Assembly: GCF_020536995.1 (NCBI RefSeq)
Contig: NC_068358.1
Location: forward strand, 992,001 to 1,056,000
From: Dreissena polymorpha
Taxonomy: Eukaryota > Mollusca > Bivalvia > Myida > Dreissenidae
Length of the DNA stretch: 64,000 bases
Direction of reading: 5' to 3'
The stretch's first letter is position 1, and each line of letters opens with the position of its first letter. Positions 60,601 to 64,000 of this stretch are shown one piece after another. The position numbers were made by a program, and so were the translations under genes. A model generated the notes under the pieces. It was not told the DNA's origin. It ran no database searches and saw nothing but the letters and a program-made list of their open reading frames with translations.

Positions 60601-63485
60601 GACCTGAAAATCAATAGGGGTCATCTGCCAGTCATGATCAATGTACCTATGAAGTTTCATGATCGTTAGGCCTAAGCGTTCTTGAGTTATCATCCGGAAA
60701 CCCTCTGGTGGACGGACCGACAGACGGACGGATCGACATGTGCAAAACAATATACCCCCTCTTCTTCGAAGGGGGGCATAAATATCTCCTGAAGTCATTT
60801 GAAATCAATTACCAGATCCATAGTCTGCGGACCTGTCTTGCAGACCATTAACCAAGGCTGCAACATGGTCAGGATCAACTGAAGTATGCACATTAAATAA
60901 TAAGTATACATGCTAACTTGATAAGTGGCCAACACTTAGCATGTGTTCAATTGTGGATAACAAATTAACTGCGCCTCAAAACAACAATTATTATTTCAAT
61001 TTCATACAAGAAATTATGTCAGTATGTTTTTTTTGTATTTTTTTTAAAATATATTTTGCAACAATCATAGCAAATAAAGTCAACATTCAATTTCCAACAA
61101 AACTGAACCAACAAAAACTATTTGATCAAAATCACATAGACTAAAAGCAACCTGCGCTCAGCTGACTGAACATGTAGATAAAGTCGCCAGAGTCTGGGGG
61201 ATGGAGTCCATTGGCAACCCTGGGATTGGGTGACACGGACACTACTGTCAGTTTAGTAAGGACCGTCTTGTTTGGGTCCCCACAGTTGTGTATCTGGCAA
61301 GAGTAGCCACCAGCATTCTGCTGTCTGTAATGAAGTTTATGTGATTGAAGTTGCTTGTCAATTGTAGCTTGATATTTCCCACAATTCATTCCTAATAATA
61401 CTTTCTGAGTTTGTTAATTTTCTAATAACAGTTTTGTTTGCAATTCAAAAACTATAGAATGCCATGGGTTCTACTTAACAAAAACCTAAGTATATGTTGA
61501 ATCCCTTACAAACACTCATACACTCACATTATGCGGTATCCTTGAAAAAATCAGTCAAACACCTCATAATATTCTTTATCTTTTACAAATAATAAAACAC
61601 ATCATGATATTCTGAATCCTTTACACAAACTCAAACACCTATGGAATATGCTTTATCATTAACAAACACCTATGTGATATGCTTTATCATGAACAAACAC
61701 CTATGAAACAAACACCTACGTGATATGCTTTATCATTGACGAACATCTATGTGATATGCTTTATCAGTAACAAACACCTACGTGATATGCTGTATCCTTA
61801 ATATTGCCTGGTTGTACCCCTGCAGCTTTTTAAAGTCATTTTTGCCGTTTTCACAGAAGAACCACTGGTAGCGAGGATGAGGCCGTCCTGTTGCCTCGAT
61901 AACGAGCTCTAAAGTGTCGCCATCATAAAGATCTTTTGACGTTGAAGGTGATGTTATTAACCTGATAGCCTCTGCAGAAAAACAAAGAAACAGACTGTTG
62001 AATAACTATGTATTCATTTGTTTTATTTATAATTTTTGTGTATTTATGGGTCCATTATTGTGCAATATATTTAATAATAAACATAAAGATGTTATAAGAT
62101 CCCTGTCAAATATATGGTGTACAGTCATAATTTTGTTCTCTATCTTAAGTTATTCGATCCTAAACAATACAAAAATGAACAGCATAAATTTTTCTCACAA
62201 TGAAAGTTGTAAGATGAAAATGGTATAGGAAATTGCAATGCTTCAATAACTTTTTAGCTTCGAACATTGAGAATACTTCAGAGTGGTAAGACTTATCAAA
62301 ATAGATAAATTTTTGTTATGTTCTTTATGTCAGTGATTTTTTTTGCTTTTATTTGTTACAGCCTGTGCCATTTGAATTGGGAAAATTAGCGCGATAAACC
62401 ATGAAATTTAGAAAAATAGTGCGCTTGACCATGAAATTGGGAAAAATTAAGCATTATAAATATGATTATAAGTAACAGAATTAAAATTGTTTTTAAGTGC
62501 ATGTTTAGGGGGTTTTCTAGCCATTTTGGGAAAAGTAGTCTGGTGAAATTGGGATTGTTTTAATTGATAAAAGTGGCAAATTTGGGAATTATTTATCGAC
62601 AAAAAGGACTTAATTAAAGTTATATATTTTGTAGGATGTTTAAAGGAGCCTTTTCACAGATTTTGGCATGTTTTGAGGTTTGTCATTAAATGCTTTATAT
62701 TGATAAATGTAAACATTGGATATAAAAAGCTCCTGTAAAACATCAAGAATAAAATTAAAAACAGGGAAAAAAAAGTAGCATGCAACAGGGCTCGAACCAG
62801 TGACCCCCAGAGTCCTGAAGTATTAACCAATAAGACCGCTCCGACATCCTGCCAAGCATGTATAAGAGACGCATTTTATATTTTATATAAGCAATCTTTG
62901 TAGTTTCACAAAATTAAACGACAACAACAAAACTCTCCAAATTATTCAATCGTTTCGCGTTGCAACGCTTTATAATTTTCAGGTTTTTAAATCGTCAAAA
63001 GATGCATATAATGGCTATATTAGACCATGGTAAATGTTCAGTATTAATGTTTCCTCACAAATATCATAACTAAAACGCAAACTTGCGAATCTAAAACAAC
63101 TTTTTTCAATTTTGTCAATTTACCAAAACGTGAAAAGATCCCTTTAAATAAAAAGTTGAGAACTAGAGTTAAGAAATCATAAGTCATAAGAGACTTCTTT
63201 AAAAAACAAAAACAATTTTTTTTAATTTTTTTGTGGAAATTTTGGCTTTTTGGGGGGAAATTTTGGTCAGCTTTTTGGGAAAAACGTGGAAATATTTAGC
63301 AAAAAAATCACTGTATGTATTTACCATATGGTGACAATCCCAATTGAAAGGTATCAATATTGATCTTTTCCAGATTTTCTCTCAGTTCACCAACCCGCAT
63401 TCCTCTGGATCCCAGCTCTGTTAGCAGCTTCCCACCAGGACTTTCATGGCTAATGGCAGGAGACCATTGCTCAACTGACACATTG
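45418..63485 (-). CDS. MALT1: MALT1-like paracaspase (3' part, 16 exons placed)
   Basis: Cytosolic Arg-specific protease and scaffold, in animals a partner of BCL10 and CARD-CC proteins in NF-kB signalling. Exons, 5' to 3': 63485-63325, 61971-61782, 61324-61152, 60878-60813, 59830-59652, 59034-58941, 58576-58553, 57900-57772, 56714-56535 (first donor), 54082-53701, 51200-51120, 50835-50720, 48186-48034, 47693-47535, 47269-47180, 45642-45418. All have GT-AG boundaries, and phases match at every junction except 13 to 14, which is off by one base. Domains: end of death domain (exon 1), Ig1 (2-3), Ig2 (5-6), Ig3 (8-9), paracaspase (10-12), C-terminal Ig-like (13-16). Vertebrate MALT1 has two N-terminal Ig domains, so a third is notable. 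The N-terminus lies beyond the right edge. Confidence 0.92.
45795..46060 (+). repeat. Dispersed repeat, family R2, copy 2
   Basis: ACAAGATATGTGTTTGTCAG, CCTTGAAGGATGACCTTGAT, a CAAA microsatellite, and the terminal hairpin ATGTCCCCCACTATAGTGGT...GGGGGACAT. In MALT1 intron 15. Confidence 0.8.
46355..47180. repeat. Partial duplicates of the exon 15 donor region, with minisatellite and R2 insertion
   Basis: 47105-47165 repeats the end of exon 15 and its donor (plus strand GGCTTACCTTCAATTATTGA, ATGTCTTGCAATGTTATCTT). A more diverged copy is at 46365-46420. Between them lie a CGGACATTCGTTCC-type minisatellite (46845-47065, also 46495-46535) and an R2 repeat (46538-46818). Confidence 0.65.
46538..46818 (+). 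repeat. Dispersed repeat, family R2, copy 3
   Basis: AAGAGATGTGTTTGTCAGAA, TTTGACCTTTGACCTTGAAG, ATATCAAGTTGCTATCTTCA, GGACGGACCGACGGACAG and ACTGGGGGGCATAAA. It appears inserted in a minisatellite, whose units lie on both sides. Confidence 0.8.
47180..47269 (-). CDS. MALT1: MALT1 exon 15
   Basis: 30 codons in phase 0: RISQYGDTTRFQRQNKNGMK, ISLQDIQKLE. Acceptor TTTCAG, donor GAG/GTAAGC. Its last ~50 bases with the donor are tandemly duplicated just downstream. Confidence 0.8.
47535..47693 (-). CDS. MALT1: MALT1 exon 14: C-terminal Ig-like domain
   Basis: Encodes NHPKQVVSFPEVGVTVELDF, QSEFSNLLNVFVIVIDTGSV and LDCEGTISNISP, aligning with VQIQLGFAAEFSNVMIIYTS in vertebrates. Acceptor ATTTCAG, donor CCG/GTAGGT (phase 0). 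With that acceptor, the phase-1 end of exon 13 is one base out of register (TGA would be the first codon in phase 0). One T fewer in the GGTTTCACTG stretch on + would restore agreement, so either an assembly error or a real one-base change is possible. Confidence 0.85.
48034..48186 (-). CDS. MALT1: MALT1 exon 13: start of the C-terminal region
   Basis: Encodes FFKVPKHSTRQLPELRSNLS, EPNRSLTDRIAKKGN and ends LQTQIWNSYH. This aligns with QALEIRSSLSEKRALTDPIQ of vertebrates. Acceptor TTTTTCAG, donor CATG/GTAAAA, ending in phase 1. Confidence 0.85.
48246..48511 (+). repeat. Dispersed repeat, family R2, copy 4
   Basis: AAAGCTGTGTTTGTGAAACA, CTTTGACCTTGACCTTTCAC, CATGCATACCAAATATCAAG, TCTTCAATATTGCAAAAG, ending GGGGGCATAAAAATC. 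It lies directly upstream of MALT1 exon 13. Confidence 0.75.
48858..49140. repeat. Dispersed repeat, family R3-like, partial
   Basis: Starts ACAAGAGGGCCAAGATGGCC, TTTGCTCACCTGAGAGGAG. It shares TCATGATCAATGTACCTATG, GTTTCATGATCCTAGGCGTA and ATCATCCGGAAACCATTTTT with 60055-60782. Confidence 0.7.
49437..49850. repeat. Paired inverted and direct repeats in MALT1 intron 12
   Basis: 49522-49580 (CATTTGACTAC, TGCAAGCTAACAATAAAA, CATCCATGACGATCGG) pairs with the reverse of 49793-49850 with a few mismatches. A direct repeat with CTTGTGTAA and ATTGAAAT blocks lies at 49437 and 49687. Possibly a decayed short inverted-repeat element. Confidence 0.6.
50720..50835 (-). CDS. MALT1: MALT1 exon 12: end of paracaspase domain
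   Basis: Encodes SPGLAAFEDKNHGLLLYHLK, PLICKPVGIEKLFSEIKE, aligning with AEAFEIQHSGLANGIFMKFL in vertebrates. Acceptor TTAAACAG, donor GAAG/GTACAC, ending in phase 1. Confidence 0.88.
51120..51200 (-). CDS. MALT1: MALT1 exon 11: paracaspase domain
   Basis: Encodes GKVKSNAHPSLFDQKVSKGN, TIYCYAT, matching the vertebrate stretch ending NIVFGYATCQ. Acceptor TTTATAG, donor CAAC/GTAAGT, phase 2 to phase 2. Confidence 0.85.
51240..53510 (-). repeat. Satellite-cored repeat element, ~13 units of ~170 bp, in MALT1 intron 10
   Basis: Bounded by short inverted ends (GCTCACCTGAG at 51271 and CTCAGGTGAGC at 53485). The right side adds a GAGCACGTTGTGCTC hairpin and GGACGGACAAAAGGCGATCA. Units contain GGACAATAAATGTGGCCTCT, AGAGTGTTAACAAGATTTTA, CTATAGCCATATAAGGAAAA, ATGCCCCGCCCC, GCAGCCATGTTTTTCAA and CTGACCAAGTTTCATGAAGA. 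Repeated open frames (ASRVLTRFYYSHIRKN) are by-products. Confidence 0.9.
53701..54082 (-). CDS. MALT1: MALT1 exon 10: paracaspase catalytic domain core
   Basis: Encodes SDKVALLIGNSDY, DVHDLAEQLASMDFRVVTLL, NLTKPEIENAVMEF, VLFYFCGHGFEENGISFLVP, TDAP and ICMIIDICRRA. The His of CGHG and the Cys of DICRR are the catalytic pair (YAGHGYE and LDMCRKR in vertebrate MALT1). Acceptor ATTACAG, donor GAGC/GTAAGT. Confidence 0.95.
54650..55100. repeat. Dispersed repeat, family R4, in MALT1 intron 9
   Basis: AACAAGAGCACTGCATAACT at one end and GGGTTTTCTCCGAAAACAGC plus CTCGCTAAAA at the other. It encloses two ~150-bp units with GAGGTCACAGTGACCTTGAC, CTTTGACCTAGTGACC and GAAGTTTCAAAGTTGTAGGT. Confidence 0.75.
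55343..56550 (-). repeat. 42-bp minisatellite carrying splice donors, ~29 units
   Basis: On the gene's strand each unit reads GTAAGTCTGGGAATATGTTG, ATGGTTAACATTATGTACAA, CC. By my count about 14 of 29 units keep GTAAGT, mostly in the 11 exon-proximal units. The others read ATAAGT, TTAAGT or GTAATT. Units 19-23 show an 84-bp higher-order period. One irregular unit near 56060-56100 shifts the frame. All three frames of both strands are largely open because 42 is a multiple of 3. The intron continues to the exon 10 acceptor at 54083. Confidence 0.93.
56535..56714 (-). CDS. MALT1: MALT1 exon 9: second half of Ig-like domain 3, variable 3' end
   Basis: Encodes ETGSDLKIVNIQEQVKQGLY, QCEVSLATPVAG, RKRKLSKSAFLRLKIPAV and TDNIMYN. 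The first donor ACAACC/GTAAGT at 56534 is already the first unit of the 42-bp minisatellite. If it is not used, the frame stays open for about 11 more units (to 56056) and meets more in-frame GTAAGT donors. Joining C to CT of exon 10 gives Pro-Ser-Asp-Lys. Confidence 0.85.
57772..57900 (-). CDS. MALT1: MALT1 exon 8: first half of Ig-like domain 3
   Basis: Encodes DITIISHPQSVDLSFGGSAL, FSVEAQCHLPLSYQWFKDGA and PITG. Acceptor GATTTCAG, donor CTG/GTAATC, phase 1 to phase 1. Confidence 0.88.
58553..58576 (-). CDS. MALT1: MALT1 exon 7: 24-nt microexon
   Basis: AAACTATCAAGACATTAGAG plus GCTG, flanked by TTTTTCAG and GTATGT. It encodes ETIKTLEA when joined and keeps phase 1 on both sides, so it could be skipped without changing frame. 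Confidence 0.7.
58941..59830 (-). CDS. MALT1: MALT1 exons 5 and 6: Ig-like domain 2
   Basis: Exon 5 (59830-59652) reads GHPQDITVTLGQSFKLSVKT, SGDPPIHYQWYRNGVKLEDG. Exon 6 (59034-58941) reads VICADKEDMGSYYCIVNNGV. The split falls between the core Trp strand and the YYC strand, as in exons 2-3 and 8-9. The B-strand Cys is replaced by Val. Confidence 0.88.
60055..60782. repeat. Dispersed repeat, family R3, with four internal ~145-bp units
   Basis: Within MALT1 intron 5 (upstream of exon 5). Units contain CACTGTGACCTTGACCTTTG, ACCTAGTGACCTGAAAATCA, GGGGTCATCTGCCAGTCATG, GTTTCATGATCCTAGGCG and ATCATCCGGAAACC. It ends with GACGGACCGACAGACGGACG and GGGGGGCATAAA. A related partial copy is at 48858-49140. 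Confidence 0.8.
60813..60878 (-). CDS. MALT1: MALT1 exon 4: linker
   Basis: 22 codons, VDPDHVAALVNGLQDRSADY, phase 1 at both ends, between Ig1 and Ig2. Acceptor CTTCAG, donor CTG/GTAATT. Confidence 0.75.
61152..61971 (-). CDS. MALT1: MALT1 exons 2 and 3: Ig-like domain 1
   Basis: Exon 2 (61971-61782) reads DGDTLELVIEATGRPHPRYQ, WFF and ends LRIQHIT. Exon 3 (61324-61152) continues QQNAGGYSCQIHNCGD. The exon 2 donor (ATCAC/GTAGGTG) lies in a 31-bp tandem repeat. The F-strand Cys (YSC) is present, but the B-strand Cys is replaced by Ile (VIEATG where the pattern is CxAxG). Confidence 0.85.
61625..61800. repeat. 31-bp minisatellite over the exon 2 splice donor
   Basis: Five to six units of AACAAACACCTACGTGATAT plus GCTTTATCATT. 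On the minus strand each unit reads ATATCAC(G/A)TAGGTGTTTGT. The unit at 61781 is the real exon end, and a second unit near 61720 also has the GT, while others have AT. Confidence 0.8.
62639..63148 (-). mobile_element. Inverted-repeat/tRNA-like hybrid element, complete copy
   Basis: Termini TTTAAAGGAGCCTTTTCACA and, reversed, TTTAAAGGGATCTTTTCACG, both followed by a TTTTGG block. Inside, on the minus strand at 62775-62846, is a tRNA-like module. It has no coding capacity. It lies in MALT1 intron 1, and a truncated relative is at 43245-43597. Confidence 0.8.
62775..62846 (-). other. tRNA-like module (Leu/Ser-like) with B-box
   Basis: The minus strand reads TGTCGGAGCGGTCTTATTGG, TTAATACTTCAGGACTCTGG, GGGTCACTGGTTCGAGCCC, TGTTGC. 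GGTTCGAGCCC is a good Pol III B-box. The ends do not pair as a functional tRNA acceptor. Confidence 0.6.
63325..63485 (-). CDS. MALT1: MALT1 exon 1 of the window: end of death domain
   Basis: Encodes VEQWSPAISHESPGGKLLTE, LGSRGMRVGELRENLEKINI and ends FQLGLSPY. It corresponds to the vertebrate stretch ending ELSDFLQAMEHTEVLQLLSP. Acceptor ATTTCAG, donor ATG/GTAAAT. No upstream exon was recognised between 63486 and 64000. Confidence 0.85.
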
Positions 63486-63907
63486 CTGAAATTGTTTGTT
63501 TTTGTTAATGTTGTTTGTTCTGTAAAATTTCAATTTTATATTGTTTTAAAGTTGAAAAATTGGTTTCTGCTAAGTTCATGCAATTTCATTCTGAACTTAG
63601 TCTTAGATAAAAAGCCATTGGTAGATTGACCAGTACAATATCTAATTTGATACTACTTTTTGGGAAATATCTGAAAATGTATTTAAGATCATTTTGTTAG
63701 CAGAAAACTCTCACGTTTTCAAGTAACTAACTATGAATAACATGTTTTGTGCACAAATGCAAATATGTAAATGTTTTGGCCATTACGTACGATTTTTGAC
63801 CATCGCTCTGCACATGAAGGCATTTTCATTTAATAAAAATATACTAAACCATACGTATATTAACTTTTCAGGTACAGTCCAGGTCCCTTTTTTATTCACA
63901 TACAAGA

Positions 63908-64000
63908 ACAAGAGCTGTCACCACAGGATTACTTATGCCCCCTATAAACGCTTGATAGAAGTTATGAGCTTTTTTCAAAACCTAAACGCAGATTTCAAAA
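63908..64000 (+). repeat. Dispersed repeat, family R1, cut by the window edge
   Basis: ACAAGAGCTGTCACCACAGG, TATGCCCCCTATAAACGC, CAAAACCTAAACGCAGATTT match the start of the 5451-5768 repeat. Confidence 0.75.

Noticed and set aside
62775-62846. A functional tRNA gene
   Set aside because: It has a good B-box but no paired acceptor stem, and it sits inside an inverted-repeat element with a second copy, so it is tRNA-derived repeat sequence.

Overview
The window looks like bivalve mollusc genomic DNA, most like a heterodont clam or mussel. It is AT-rich, with intron-rich genes, very many short inverted-repeat elements and satellite-cored repeats, an invertebrate MALT1 paracaspase, expanded cGAS-like/Mab-21 genes and a Cys-loop receptor. 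The species is an inference. One 100-base N gap (40624-40723) marks a scaffold join.

Layout. 1-3585: no gene, one T-rich minisatellite. 3586-11767: an 8.2 kb PIF/Harbinger DNA transposon with terminal inverted repeats, a HARBI1-like transposase on + and a Myb/SANT-like partner gene on -. Another inverted-repeat element sits inside it, with a short dispersed repeat inside that. 11.8-31.5 kb: a segmental tandem duplication carrying four minus-strand copies (A-D) of a Mab-21/cGAS-like nucleotidyltransferase gene. A, C and D are broken and B has lost its catalytic N-terminus. Shared flanks include a conserved small 3' exon, a ~47-bp minisatellite and a + strand exon-like island. The cluster also holds a 218-bp MITE and a fossil Ty3/Gypsy integrase region. 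31.5-40.6 kb: dispersed repeats, a 2.3 kb array of ~176-bp units, a decayed hAT element and a LINE reverse transcriptase fragment. After the gap, 40.7-41.1 kb holds the last exon of a Cys-loop (nicotinic-like) receptor on +. 41.1-45.4 kb: three short elements, one with an internal tRNA-like promoter.

45418-63485 (minus) is the main host gene, a MALT1 paracaspase homologue. Sixteen exons could be placed by splice sites, reading phase and resemblance to MALT1: the end of the death domain, three Ig-like domains, the paracaspase domain with His and Cys catalytic residues, a C-terminal Ig-like domain and a TRAF6-type motif near the stop. The first exon or exons lie beyond the window's right edge. 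Its introns hold a ~170-bp satellite array, several dispersed repeats and a 42-bp minisatellite.

The most striking observation is that the 42-bp minisatellite (about 29 units) begins at the 3' end of MALT1 exon 9, and many units carry a consensus splice donor. Because 42 is a multiple of 3 and the donor phase matches exon 10, donors in the gene-proximal 11 units should all be in frame and would vary the Ig-to-protease linker in 14-residue steps. Two other exon ends of the gene (exons 2 and 15) also lie in local tandem duplications of their splice donors. The cGAS-like cluster and MALT1 both suggest innate immunity, but nothing in the sequence ties them to each other.
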